A stretch of 64,000 nucleotides of DNA from Chinchilla lanigera (lineage: Eukaryota; Chordata; Mammalia; Rodentia; Chinchillidae): positions 20,289,268 to 20,353,267 of the forward strand of contig NW_004955436.1 in assembly GCF_000276665.1 (NCBI RefSeq), written 5' to 3'. Position numbers and translations under genes: made by a program. Below the pieces are notes generated by a model, which did no database searches, was not told where the DNA came from, and saw nothing but the letters and a program-made list of their open reading frames with translations. The number at the start of each line of letters is the position of its first letter. Within the stretch, counting starts at the first letter, position 1. Positions 34,459 through 46,282 of this stretch are shown piece by piece.

Positions 34459-34822
34459 TAGTCTGTTCAGGTTGCCACAGCAAAATACCATGAATTACGA
34501 AGCTTATGAACAACAGGAATTTATTTCTCACAGTTCTGGAGGCTGGGGAGTCCACGATCCAGGCTGACTTGGTGGCTGGTGGTGAAGGTCAACGTCTTCC
34601 TCATAGGTAGCTGTCACCTTACTCTAATCTCACACAGCAGAACAGGCAGGGGGTCTCCTGGGGAAACTAAGATCACGAGTGAAGGGCACTGATCCCACTC
34701 ATGAAGGCTCCAGCCCTGAGACCTAATCTCCTCCAAAGGTTCTACCTCTTCATTCCGCGACCGTGGAGATACAGGTTTCAGCATAAGGATTCTGAGGGCA
34801 CACATGCATTTAGACCACAGCA
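34459..34822 (-). mobile_element. ERVL/MaLR-type LTR (antisense)
   Basis: GTCTGTTCAGGTTGCCACAG opens the antisense LTR. GAATTTATTTCTCACAGTTC and GGAGGCTGGGGAGTCCACG follow, then TCATGAAGGCTCCAGCCC, ACCTAATCTCCTCC and a closing TTTAGACCACAGCA. This order is characteristic of solitary MaLR-class LTRs. No internal region adjoins it. Confidence 0.7.
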
Positions 34823-36924
34823 GGACAAGCTAGTAGCGCAAAGCCTCACAGAAACTAGGGGAAAATGTGTAGGTACCTTCCGAAATACTAAATCTACAAC
34901 ATAAGCAGTTAACAATATTATAACCTGAGACTCAATCCAGGCCTCACCTACTTACAAAACCCCAACAGTCCCCTCCAGCTCCTCTCCTGAGGTGTCGCAG
35001 CACCAGGCGGCACCCAGGGCAGAGGCTATGTGTATCTGACCGGGACTCAGCCGTAGAACAGCATCCGGTCTGCAGGAAGCAAGTGGATAATCAAGACTGC
35101 AGCGCTTCATTCTGTGAGTCCCTTCAGCCTGCAAGATACCCTGACTTAGATTGCTTTTTCCTCTAACTGAACCTAATATGCTTACTGGTTTTTCTTGGCA
35201 TATTTCTGGGTCTTTTCACGTCTTCACGACTGAGCAAAATGGATCAACTCCTCATAGTTACTAAAAAAGGACACAGGTATTTCCTGCGGAGAGAGTGGTC
35301 CTTTTCCTCCTGTCTCCCTTGCCGCCGGGCACCATGTTTTTCAGCAGAACCCAGGTTTGTGATCTGATTTCCAGCATGTTCATATCCAAATCAATCTGAA
35401 CCAATTTTGCAAGTGAAATGTTTGGAGAGCTCACCCTAAGTGCTTTCCTAAATTCTAAACACTTAACATCTGCTTGGCTGGACTGAGTTCCTAGTCTTGT
35501 ACATCTACTTACATCCACCAATTTGGCTTGTCATAATTTATCACTTCAAAATCTATATTATTTATTGCCCTTGATTACATTATTGCAGGTGTTCTGTACT
35601 ACCGATGTTTCCCTCCATTTCTCTTACAGTCTCTTGTGAAATCATCGTATCCAACTTACCATAGGTCCGTTCTGCTCTGTCTCTTCCCCAGCTTTTGCAA
35701 ACATACTTCTGAGTCTCTCCCTTGAGCTAGGGTGCATTTTTAAGGATGATAAATTCAGGAAGTTTATCTTTCAAACTTGCAGATTTTGCAGGGCATTTAC
35801 ATTTCAGAGACCTACTTTTTTAGGAGCAGATATTTTTACAAGGTGTTTCGACTAATCATGGATTTTTTATTCTCAGGTGCTTGTGTCATTTTGCCAAGGC
35901 TGAGATGAGCTTTTCAGCCTTTGGAGCACACCCACACCACTACCACCACCACCATCCCCCTGCCACACCACCGCTGCACTCCTTAGGTACACACTCTCTG
36001 CCTCTGCAGCACACAAGCCTTCCTCTTCCTCCTTTCATAGCCAACAGGGAGCCGGGAAGAGAACGGCCTCACCCGCAACCTTTGGTCCCAGCCCGCTATT
36101 GCTTTCAGCTTTGCTTCAGATATCAACCCTTTCAGTGTCAGGCAGACAGCAACAGTAGATAGGGAAAAGGAGCTAGCAAGAATCGTGGCAGCATGAACAG
36201 GTTTAGGAGCACCTACCTGGTCTCTGGGCAGCCCCAGCCTGCAGAGATGGAAGGGATTTCTGCCTCTTCCAGTAAACGGAGAAGTTCAAAGACAAGGCAA
36301 GTGGTTAAAACAGCAGAGCAGATCCTTGCTCAGATGATACAGGGGTGCTTGTCAATGAACTTTCAGCCCTGCTCAAGATTTGTGAACTACCAGAAGAGCA
36401 CGGAAATCTCGGGCACAGGCAGTCCAGGGCTACCCTCTTCCATGCTAATGAGTTTACTGGGCACTGCGCACTGGGCACTTACTTTCAGTCTTGTGCCTCA
36501 GCGCCACACTGATAGGAGAGAGAAGCTTATTTACCAGACTGATTCAAGTATTTCCAGACCAGTGAGATCTAGTTAGGAAGAAAGTGTTAATACAGTTATG
36601 GACACTGGGCAAATTACTATCAATAACGGAGCCACCCTAATTTGTATCTGTCCCACCCCAAAATATCAGCTCTTCCTTAAAGACAATATTTGTTGCCCAC
36701 CCTCCCACACCTCTGCATAGGGTCTCAGTCCTCCCAGGTGATGGTTTTTGTTTCTCCAGCAAACCTCTTACACACCCTTTTCCTCGGTCAAAGTAGAAAC
36801 TAAAATTGTTAAGAAGCTTTATTTCTCCTAGTCATTGCAAAAACAAAAGAAAAAGAGAGCTTAACACAACTATCAGTCAAACTATTAAAATACAAGGAAG
36901 AAAATATATAACAACCCTATACCT
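34823..36924. other. No gene confirmed; 2.1 kb of unique DNA
   Basis: The block 35881-36576 is less AT-rich than its surroundings and holds two plus-strand open frames (93 and 127 codons; the first is His/Pro-rich). Neither has a recognisable domain, and no convincing splice structure was seen, so no gene is called. Confidence 0.45.
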
Positions 36925-37020
36925 CATTTGATTATTCATAAAGTGGGCATAACATGGTCTATCTCTTAGGGCTCTTGTGAAGAGAGAACAAGATATTTAA
37001 AGTACAAAGGATCTCAAACT
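36925..37020 (+). mobile_element. MIR SINE fossil, partial
   Basis: ATTCATAAAGTGGGCATAAC, then TAGGGCTCTTGTGAAGAG and ATATTTAAAGTACAAAGG, matching the 3' half of MIR. Confidence 0.6.
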
Positions 37021-38129
37021 CAACAGAAGTGAACCATAATTATGCATGCATGTATGTACATGCGTATGTTGCCTTTTTTTAAGATTTGTTGCTTTTCTAG
37101 GAAGTTCACCAGCAGTTAAGCGGATGAGGTTTCAACAAACTCACAGTCCTTCTAGTGTGGATTAGATTATTAGTATGTGTGACAGCCATAGGTTCCCAGG
37201 TGTTGCTTAGGGGTCTTATTGGTTGGAACTCTGTTTTATCTATCTTTCTGAGTTCTTTAGCTCCCTGAAGGTCTTCTCCTGCTCCCTTGGCCTCTCTTTC
37301 CTTCTATAGCTGGTACCCAAACATCCATAATGACTAAGCAATTTTCTTGCTCCTGAATCTTATCAGAGGGAAACTGGCCACCTGGCAGAAGTACTCTGAC
37401 TGTGGAAAATTACCAATCCTCACTAACCAACACAAAACCATTTGAAAAAAGAAATCATAAAAAGAGCAAACCCTTGCCCTAGCAAATTCACTAGCAGGGT
37501 CCTTGGCTAGCAGGAAAAGCCACCCTCACTAGGCACCAACCAAAAGCCCAGTATGGGTGGTAACAAATCTGGAATCCTCTGACTGAAGCCAGCCCAAGGC
37601 TTCCTATACAAGGGGGCACTTCTTACACACTTGGCACTAAATCTGAGCACATTTACAATTAGTTTTGGCTGTAAGGGAAAAGTCATTATGGAAAATACAA
37701 TCTGATGGATGGGATTTGAAATGAAAGACACAATATGGCCCGAGCTTCCAGAACCCAAACTCATTCTGGGCAGAAGGATAAACAATTTTTAGAAGCTAAG
37801 ACTAGGACACAATATGACACCACAGCCAAAACTCAAGAATAGCAGGGGGTGTGCACATTAAAGGATTCACTCCTATTAACAAACTATGAATCACTATGAT
37901 CTAAACAGAAAGCAAAAAGTGTATCGGCCAGCATTTTACCTCACCTCCCTATGCCGAAGAGCTTAAAAGATAAAGAAGACAAGCCCTGGCCCTTGAGTTT
38001 GTACCTGGTAAGAGAAGCTAGCAGGAAACTAAAATACAAGCCTCAATATAGGAAGATCACAACAAAGGACCCCAGGATAATGCTCATCTTCAAGAGTGGA
38101 TGAGGGACCCCGGAAGACACGTCTTAGAA
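37021..38129. other. No gene seen
   Basis: Unique DNA. A short ATGC/GTAT-rich patch lies at 37040-37070. Confidence 0.5.
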
Positions 38130-38340
38130 AGACCTGGATCCTAGAAAGACAGCAGGATATTGAGCGTAGAATTTCAAACAGAGGGAGCAGCAAAAACAAA
38201 AGAGGCCAGCTCAGAGAGGCCAGGTCAGGGCGTGGTGAGGAGCTGGGCTGAGGCACTGAGCCTAGCAGGAGTGAAGGGTGGGGAGGCCTTGAACGTACAG
38301 GAGATTGACCTTGACTCCCTGGGCCTTTTGAGCATCTCAG
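38130..38340 (-). mobile_element. Possible L2-like fragment (antisense)
   Basis: ATTTCAAACAGAGGGAGCAG (38169) resembles the antisense L2 block 'ttccaggcagagggaacag'. Purine-rich sequence of the expected kind follows, but matches are few. Confidence 0.35.
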
Positions 38341-39984
38341 ATTTGCTTTTGAAATAAAAGGCAACTATCCTCTGGATCTAGAATGAATTGAAATTAGGGA
38401 GAGAGTTGAAATATATATCTTTGCATATGTATTTTCTTTTTATTTTCTACTATTCAAAGAAAATGATCACACATGTAAATCAACAACTGGTCTTTTACTC
38501 TATTGTAGTACTGACTTAAACCTGAGCATAAATGTACTTTCCTCCACAGTAATGTTCGCCCGTAGGGGATCCCTCTGCCCTGACTTTGTAGGATGCTAAC
38601 AAACTGTATCAGCTTTTGTCTTGGAGATTTTATCACCCAGCACATTGAATGCTAGACTTCAGTGCAAAAAGGGTCAGTAGCATCACTGCATTTACATGTG
38701 CACAAATCCTCAAAGTTATTTATGATTTTGTTTCTGCTTTGTCTGGTTGACTAGGTTTCCTCAGTGCATTCTGGGTGCAGATAGAATTTAAGGAATAATT
38801 CTAAGGGGATATTACTAAGTACTTAGCTTTTTTCCATATCATAAAAGCACAATTGCATATCTTATTGGTGAAATCAAAAATATGTTGATGACAATTTAGA
38901 CAGGAACTACCCAGCAGAGACAGGCCATGATTATTTATGAAAAGCTCTGTCAAGAAATTATTTACTTCTTTAGGCAATTTCCATTTTGCTTGAGATTTAA
39001 GCCCTAAGAGTGTATTTCATCTAGTTATTCATACAAAGTTAATGGAGCTTACTCTGTTTTTGATAGTACAGCGTGTTGAATCTAACTCCCATCTCTTTCT
39101 CCTAATTATTTGTAGGCTTTTTGCACCTCTGCTTTATTTCTTTAGCAGAGTCATTCTTTATTCTAACAGGGAAGCAACATGTGGCATGTTAGATGTGGCT
39201 TTGGAAACTTCTCTCGGGCTGGAGCCCCTTTTCCCCAGCAGAGGCTGACCATTCGGATTACAAGAATAAGGAAAGCAATTTGTGCTTATCACCTGGAGAA
39301 ACCCTAGCGTAGCGCTATCAAGTGGTTATCTTTCTTTTTCAGCTACTTGAGAGGAAGGAGGTGAGATTTGGGTGGGTCCATTATACCTTTTCAAAGCAGC
39401 CACTAGTCATCCACACCGCAGCTTTCTCTCCTCCATGCTGAATTCATTGTTCTTTTCCCAGGCTTCAAATTAAGAGAGGGAATCGTTGACTATGAACACA
39501 CCATTTGTTGGAAACTTGCACCTGCAGGAGCGATAGCAAGAATGTTCTGGCACCAGCGTTATGGCCTGGGGGGAGATTTATGAGACACTAAGCCTGAAGA
39601 GTATCAGTTCTTTCTCCAGTGTACCTAATCTCTTAATTCCCAAACCAAAGGATTTGCGAGGGCAAACATTCACACCACAAGATCAGCCCATGAGGCAGGG
39701 TCTGTCGTGAGCTGCAGGGTGGTCGCGGAGCACATCTTGGAAGTACCGCAGTGGTAAAGAGAACACATTTCCCACCAGAGCACACATGGGAAGCTCACGT
39801 TGCCAGGATGCACCACAAACTGTGCTCAGGCTGCAGGACATTCTAATAGAGAAATAAACCTGTCACATAAACACTTCACTCCCAAGGAAACTTTATCACT
39901 AAATAAAGGGGGTGAAGGTGGTAAAGAATGGAAACTAACACTTTCTGAGTAGATATATTCTATCCAAATTCCAGCCACTTTTTC
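38341..39984. other. No gene seen; 1.6 kb of unique DNA
   Basis: No recognisable gene, RNA or transposon. Confidence 0.5.
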
Positions 39985-40065
39985 AGCTGGGGATATAGTT
40001 CAGCGGCACAGCATCTGCCTGGCAAGCGCAAGGTCATGAGTTCGATTCCCAGTACACACAAAAAA
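39985..40065 (+). mobile_element. ID SINE
   Basis: CAGCTGGGGATATAGTTCAG at the start, CTGCCTGGCAAGCGCAAGG in the middle, GAGTTCGATTCCCAG as B box. The tail continues as AAGG repeats to about 40100. Confidence 0.9.
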
Positions 40066-40100
40066 AAAGCAAGGAAGGAAGGAAGGAGGAAAGAAAGATT

Positions 40101-40659
40101 GATTCAGAGGGGTAAACTCAGTAAGCTAAACCCACACAATTAATAAAATGTCCTGTCAGTTTCCAAGTCCATGACTCCTGTGTTTGAAGTCCATTTTCCC
40201 TCCAAAGAAATACAATGTTTCATTTTAACCTATAGTAACTCAGTGTTAGATGTATATTCTAAAAGAAGGGTGATAAAGTCAAAAAAAAAAAAAATAGAAG
40301 TCCTCCAGGTTTCCCATTAATGGTCAGAGATGGAGTCTGGATTATTTTAGATAAGATATAAAGTAAAAGGCATTTACATTTGATGTCAGAATGTCTCAAT
40401 AATCATATGTTTGCAACAGTGGCAGAAGTCAGTTTATCTCCCTTACCATCCTCTGTGGTACTAGCACTGAAATTAGGCCATGGGTGCTGAGTACATCACA
40501 ACTGGTAGGAAGGAACCCAAGGGCTGAAGTGAAGAGAACCAATCAGGAGACAAGAACTTCGCCACAGATTCCTGTGATAGAAGAATGGTGGGGAGGTGGG
40601 GGGAGGAGAAAGCAAAGAATTCAGAGATACAAGTGCGTGTCGATAGCCTGTCCACTTAC
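40101..40659. other. No gene seen
   Basis: Unique DNA with a 14-base A run at about 40281. Confidence 0.5.
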
Positions 40660-40975
40660 ACACAGAAGTTTCCCCTTCACACGTGGCACATGGTCCAAGA
40701 TCCCCGGATGCCTGAAACTGTGGCTAGTGCCAAACCCTACATAAAGCCGTGGTTTTTTCTACACATACATACCTAATTCATAAATTAGTCCCAGGAAGAT
40801 TAACAATAAGCCATAATAATCACTGTAATAAATGTGTGAATGAGGTCTCTCTCTTTGTTAAAATACCTTATTGTGCTGTCCTTAGTTTTTGGACTGCAGT
40901 CAACCCTGGGTAACTGCAACCTTGTAGTGTGAAACCACAGGTGAGGGCGGGACTGCTGTATTTAGAATGTACACA
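40660..40975. mobile_element. DNA-transposon fossil, Tigger-like
   Basis: TGGTCCAAGATCCCCGGATG at the left and a GTAACTGCAACCTTGTAGTG...GAAACCACAGGTGAGG end at the right resemble worn terminal repeats. The middle carries AGTCCCAGGAAGATTAACAA and GAGGTCTCTCTCTTTGTTAA, blocks I associate with Tigger-type (Tc/mariner class) non-autonomous elements. Subfamily not assigned. Confidence 0.55.
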
Positions 40976-40999
40976 GACAAATTCCTGAGGGACTTTAAG

Positions 41000-41000
<1 letters not shown>

Positions 41001-41036
<36 letters not shown>
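41001..41036. repeat. (TG)n microsatellite
   Basis: About 18 uninterrupted TG units. Confidence 0.95.
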
Positions 41037-41037
<1 letters not shown>

Positions 41038-41586
41038 ATACATGTGCACATGTGTCTCATTTGTGCTCTAAGGAAGATGGACCCAGCTTACATCCAAGAA
41101 TGTGACCCATTTCCAGAAAATGTAGTTTATGTTAAATCCCGGAAAGTGGGCAACAAGAGAATAGAACGTAATGTGCTTTCCTTCACCAGTTTCATGACAG
41201 TCTATGGAACAATGAATAAAGTGTTTGTACTTCACCAATGTTATATTTTAAAAAAAAAAATCCTCACCTTACTATGAAAAGGGCAGGTTGCCAGATCAGT
41301 AAGAAAATCTTTTGGTCTGTGAGCACAACCTGGATCAGGATCTACAGTGGTGACAAGTAAGCACACATGCAAGTGAATTTCTTTTTAACTATCATTATCC
41401 CACTACAGGAAACATCCCACCAGGTACACATCTGCAAAAGATGGCATTCAACAGCCAGGTTTGTTCCATGCGCTTGAGGACAACTGCTTGAAATTATGAA
41501 CACTTTTTCCCACAGAGAAAATGGCAAAAATTTTTCCTACATACATCTAGAAAAGAACACTGAAAGAAAGTTAAGGTACCCAGCTG
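41037..41586. other. No gene seen
   Basis: Unique DNA. The frame at 41002-41277 begins in the TG repeat and has no known domain. Confidence 0.5.
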
Positions 41587-41627
41587 TTCAATATTATTTC
41601 TGCAAATGTTTTCTTCTGAACCCAAGA
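41587..41627. repeat. 41-bp exact repeat, copy 1
   Basis: Begins TTCAATATTATTTCTGCAAA and ends TTCTGAACCCAAGA. It is identical over all 41 bases to 44233-44273, with unrelated sequence on both sides of each copy. Confidence 0.95.
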
Positions 41628-41639
41628 CTAACTGAACTT

Positions 41640-41735
41640 CAAGCTCTCCATCTGCAAAATGGAGGCAAGGCAGCCTTGTTGCCCACCTCATAGAACAGTT
41701 GAAAGGAAAAATTAGAAAGTGTGTCACTAAACAGG
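41640..41735 (+). mobile_element. Possible MIR fragment
   Basis: CTCCATCTGCAAAATGGAGG followed by CCCACCTCATAGAACAGTTG resembles the 3' half of MIR. Confidence 0.45.
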
Positions 41736-41989
41736 GACAAGATGCTTTAACACTACATAATTAATAAAACTGGTAAAATATAGTATAGAATTAGTCTCAA
41801 GCCATAGTCACACCAACAATGAAAAAAGCTGAATAATAACTTTTAATAAGGAAAAATATTTTATAGTATTTTGAAACTGGAGCTACAAGAAAAAGGAAAA
41901 GAGGAAGAAGTAAGTGATAGCTTTTCTTTTTGTTCCTCCTAAATCCCCTTATCAGCTAACGTGCCATTCAGTGTACTCACTGTCTTGAT

Positions 41990-42135
41990 TGTGCTGCTGC
42001 GTCCCAGTGACACTGCACATTCCTGGGGCAGAGATCTTGGATGGTTTTGCCCTGATAGAGCCCTAGCATCTAACACAGTGCCTGGCCCGTAGTAATCAGT
42101 CTGTAAACACTATTTAACAAGTTAATTTATGACGT
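41990..42135 (+). mobile_element. L2 LINE 3' end
   Basis: GGGGCAGAGATCTTGGATGG, then AGCATCTAACACAGTGCCTG and GGCCCGTAGTAATCAGTC with an ACTATTTAACAAG end: the standard L2 tail order. Confidence 0.75.
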
Positions 42136-42759
42136 GATGATAGTGCGGGTGTCCAGAGCACCTTTAAGAGCAATCACTGGAATGAATCCTGGGGCCACTT
42201 CCTGAACCAAACACTCTTGGAAACCCTGATGGCTGCTTTCTCTCAGTCAGGGATTTATTACCAAGGAGGAATTCGGGATGAGGTAGATTTTAAGGCCATG
42301 GGATTTGTCTTTCTGCATGGCACTATGCCTTGCTTCCTGGTGAACAGTGAAAGCACGTCAGTCCGCCCTTTAGCTGCCTCACCCGCTCCTAGCACAGTAA
42401 GGCTATTCCACCTGCTTCCCTAGCAGGACACTGGTCACAGCCCCTCTGGGGTCCAGAACTTCTACCTCCTCCACAGGGCCTCCTTCCTTCTGGCGCCTGA
42501 CTTGTGGTTTCTTTAACAAGGTCCCACCCTTTTTCCTAGAACTGCTACCCTTTATCAGCAGACACTGAAGCTTGGGGGCAGGGAGCAGGCTGTGGTGTGG
42601 AAGAGAAAGCTCCAGCCCCCACCACTGCTCCTCTTCTTACCAGGCGGAAGAGCCCAGGTGTTGTTCATTCAGAGGCCAACCGGAGCCCAGCTCCCCAGGC
42701 CTGCTGAAAAAGCCTGTGTTCCAAAGCTGTGCTCCTACCTAGTGTTTCTGATCCATCTC
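42136..42759. other. No gene seen
   Basis: Unique, somewhat GC-richer DNA. The frame at 42217-42423 has no known domain. Confidence 0.5.
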
Positions 42760-42905
42760 CTTGAATCTTAGAACTATCTGAGAACTCAGAAATCAAATTC
42801 AACTCTCTCAGCTTAGAAATAAGGAAGCCGAAGCCCAGAAAAGGGAAATTGACTTGCCTAAGGTCAGATAACAGCAGCAAACAGGAGCTAGAAACCTTTG
42901 TCACC
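42760..42905 (-). mobile_element. MIR-like SINE fossil (antisense)
   Basis: AGAAATAAGGAAGCCGAAGC, then AAATTGACTTGCCTAAGGTC and AACAGCAGCAAACAGGAGC, in the order of the antisense MIR core. Confidence 0.65.
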
Positions 42906-44003
42906 TTGACCACACCTCTCTGTGCAGCACCAGGAATGTCTGGGGAAGTCAGATTTGGACACCAAAAGCGTAAACACTAACAGCATTATAAGAACATGAA
43001 CAGAAGGTTGTGAGGATTTATAAGAACGAATCAGATTTTCATTATTTTTAAATGCTATATCCACATACGTTGAATAATGGCTACTTGATTTATTTTTTCT
43101 AAAGTACTCTTTTTTTCCAAGAGGTTTTCCCAGCAAGTTACTTTAAACAACCTATTACCCCTAATGTATTTCAAGGACAGTCTCATTTTCCCACTTAATC
43201 CCAATGCAGAAAGTATTCTTCTAAGATGCAGCTGAACTCAACTTTTCTTGACGTAATTATTATGACAAATAAATTGTTTGTCAAGAAATGTAGCTAAAGT
43301 TTACAAATGCTCATTTATGGGTCGACAGAGTTAGGCTTGGGGTGGAGGTGGGGTGGAGGATACAGAAGAAATAAAGCAAACTGATGAACAATAAACAACA
43401 TTTTTGAAAAAAACAGGGTATAGGTTGATAATATTAGGGGTGAAAGGTTGTTTCTACTGACTGAATTGACAGATTATAGAAGCTAAGAAAAATAAGAACA
43501 TTCTAACCAGAATATGTGAAAGCCATGTGCATACATTACCCAGTCCAACTATTGTATTTGACTATATGGATCAGAAACAAAAGCCCAGAGCAAGGGCTGT
43601 CTGTTCCTTGGCCAGAGAGGTCTGTCACTTCCACTTCGGGTCTTTTATATCATAGCTCTTGGGTGGAAGGGAGAAATAATAATTAAGGCATGACCAGAGA
43701 GGAGCATGGAATTTTCTGGAAATGTCATGAGCTCTTCTCAACTAAGAAAGAAGCTCTCAAAATAAGTTTGCTAACCCTAGCTACTTCTAGCAAGACAGAG
43801 TAAATGGATCTTCCAGAATAATTTGGTGTAAAAGCATAAGCAAAGGCTGGGTGAGCACACAAGCTTCTTTGAAGGAGAATTTATTTCCCAGAATCAAGAT
43901 GAGTCTGCCCCTGGATGGTGAGAGATTGCTTATGAGAAGAAGGAGATCTGTCAATGTGCCTACTAGGCTCCAGAATTACATTCCTAGGAATCTTGTCTTT
44001 AAG
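42906..44003. other. No gene seen
   Basis: Unique DNA with no recognisable gene or repeat. Confidence 0.5.
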
Positions 44004-44192
44004 CTAGTAGTTGCAAACCTGAACATTTGGGGCAATGTCTAAGGATATTTTTGGTGTTGCAACTGGGGAGAAAAGATGCTGTTCATTTCTAATGCAGAAA
44101 AGCCAGGGTGCTGTGAAAAGCCACAGTCCTTCATTATATCAAAGAGTATCCCAATCCAATAATCAATAGTACCAAGGCTAAGAAAGAAATCC
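44004..44192 (+). mobile_element. MER20-like hAT-Charlie DNA transposon
   Basis: TAGTAGTTGCAAACCTGAAC near the start, then GGGGCAATGTCTAAGGATAT, TTGGTGTTGCAACTGGGGAG and the closing TCAATAGTACCAAGGCTAAG. This follows the MER20 consensus from end to end with moderate divergence. Confidence 0.8.
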
Positions 44193-44232
44193 AGCTCTAA
44201 CTACATATATTTCAGTTGGGGTTCTGCTCAGA

Positions 44233-44273
44233 TTCAATATTATTTCTGCAAATGTTTTCTTCTGAACCCAAGA
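44233..44273. repeat. 41-bp exact repeat, copy 2
   Basis: Identical to 41587-41627 over 41 bases. It lies just after the MER20-like element. Confidence 0.95.
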
Positions 44274-44889
44274 AATCAAATAATCCTGCTAAAGATTCAT
44301 CTTTCTCTCCTTTAGATTTTAATGCCTCTCCACCCCCAGGAAAAAAAAATCTAGAGGAAGAAGAGCTAAGCAGGAGAATGAGAAACAGCAATTTCAGTAA
44401 AAAAAAATACTTAGTGCTGAAAATATATGCGTAGGAGAGACTATTTTCCTGTACTTATATTTTTCTTGCTCTTTGTTGTCATTCCACCATTCTTGGTAAA
44501 TTTGTTTTCATTTTAAGTGTTACAAGCAGTTATTATGTATTCCAGGCAGGGCTCCCAAGCTGTGACAATTTAAATGAGGGAGACTTTTGTAGGGAAAAAA
44601 AATGATAAAAGTATAAATGGTTTGTTGAAACACTGAAGAAAAGCTTGCCTCAGAGAGCAAAATGCTTTTTTATGTAATCTTAATATTAATCCAAAATGAA
44701 AATGTCCTTCACTTCAAAAGGGTAAGATTTGGCAGGTATAAGATATGAGAGGGCAAGGATACGTCCCCTCCACATTTACAACTGCATGCCTCCTGAAAAG
44801 ACTTTGAAATAGTGTATAAGAAGCTACAAGTAATTTTAAAAATGGCTTAACTCTTTTACACAGTCAGCTCAAAGGAATAGAAGGGCTCA
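44274..44889. other. No gene seen
   Basis: AT-rich unique DNA. Confidence 0.5.
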
Positions 44890-45095
44890 CAATGGCAGCG
44901 TGGAAGAATAGGAGGGATTGTGGATGAAGAATCAAAACACCTGGATTCCAGTCCAGCATCATTTGTGTACTCCGTGGCCTTGGGAAAATGATGTACCTCA
45001 TATGTTTTAGTTTATTCTACAATGAAATGATAATCACAGTATTTACAGACCTCATAAATTTGTTGTGAGGTTCAGAAGATATGCAAACTTCAACA
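44890..45095 (+). mobile_element. MIR SINE fossil
   Basis: CACCTGGATTCCAGTCCAGC, CCGTGGCCTTGGGAAAATG, TTTATTCTACAATGAAATG and TGTTGTGAGGTTCAGAAG occur in MIR order across nearly the full length. Confidence 0.85.
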
Positions 45096-45111
45096 TCAAT
45101 ACATAGCTCCC

Positions 45112-46282
45112 TGTGTTAGTTTTCTGTGGCTAATAACAAGTACCCGAGGCTGGATACTTTCCAAAGACAAAAAAGTTCACTTGGCTTACTGTTTTGGTTT
45201 ATTTTTATTTTATTTTATTTTTGTACAGGACAACAAAAGTGAAGCTTTAACAGGGCTTGTGCTGCAGCACGTTGCAGGCAGTGACCCAGAGGGAGCCCTG
45301 CTAAGCTAAATTGTTGAAAGGATTGGAAGTACTGCTTATATAGGCATATAGGCATATGTCAGTGAGGGCTGAAACCAGGGAATCTTCTGGAAGGTTTACT
45401 CTGAGTGTTGGGTATTCAGGGGAAAGGAAGTTCCACTAATATGCTTTAAGAGTAATTATACTATCATATCTTAAAAATGTTGGTAAAGTTTGTGTCTTCC
45501 AGGATGAAGAAAATCCATGTTAAACTCTGATGATGCAAGGCTTCCAGTCAGTGTCTCCATAGGAAAAGCCAGGACACCAAGTATCACTGGAGTACTCAAT
45601 GAGAGATTTTTATTCCTTTGGTAGACAGGGTCTATTATCCCAGACCAGTTCTGAAGCAGTTATAAAAGACATTATCCTTCAGTTCCCCTTAAGATTAAGG
45701 AGGATGACATCTCTCAGGGGGGAAATGAGATAGCAACAAGTATCTGACTCTCCCATTCCCCACCACCACCATCAAAACAGTCCATTCTGTGGGGCTCCTC
45801 CCCTTTGCTGCCACCTCTCCAGCCCAGTGGACTGGGCCAACTTGCTTGTCGTCCCTGGCTATCTAGAGGTATCCACCCTGGCCATCAAGCTTCCACTCCT
45901 CACTTCAGCAGGGATGCAGCCACAATAGCTGAAAGCTGAAAGCCCGAACAGCATGGTGCCTGCTCTGGTAAGGGCCCTCCATAGCTATGTCACTTCATGG
46001 TAGATGGAATCAGAGTGGGAGTTTGTTCCAGAGGGAGAGATTACCTGTCAAAACAGGACATGAGCAAAGGAGTTAGGGGGCAGGAATTGCTGTGTTATAA
46101 TAATGTGCTCTTGTGGAAACTGAGGTCCCTTGAGAACTACCTCAGTTTCTTCTGAGGCACAGTCGCCCAGTGGCCTAACCACTCCACCCTAGTCCTCACC
46201 TCTTAAAAGTTCCAGCACACTGAGGACCAAGCGTACAGCCTGTGAGTCTTTGGGAAACAATCCACACCCAAAGCATAGCACC
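45112..46282 (-). mobile_element. ERVL/MaLR-type LTR (antisense), split by an insertion
   Basis: The left part 45112-45198 has TGTTAGTTTTCTGTGGCTAA and CCCGAGGCTGGATACTTTCC. The right part from about 45930 has GAACAGCATGGTGCCTGCTC, then AACTACCTCAGTTTCTTCTG, CACCTCTTAAAAGTTCCAGC and the end near CCACACCCAAAGCATAGCA. Both parts fit one antisense MaLR-type LTR. About 0.73 kb of other sequence (45198-45930) lies between them. Confidence 0.7.
45198..45930 (-). mobile_element. Unknown ~0.73-kb insertion in the LTR
   Basis: On its left it starts with a TTTTA-rich run (45198-45232), which reads as an A-rich tail on the minus strand. On the minus strand a TATATAAGCAG motif lies at 45342-45332, about 100 bp upstream of that tail. 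This could be the end of an LTR or a retroposed RNA. No coding sequence was recognised, and no clean target-site duplication was found. Confidence 0.45.
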
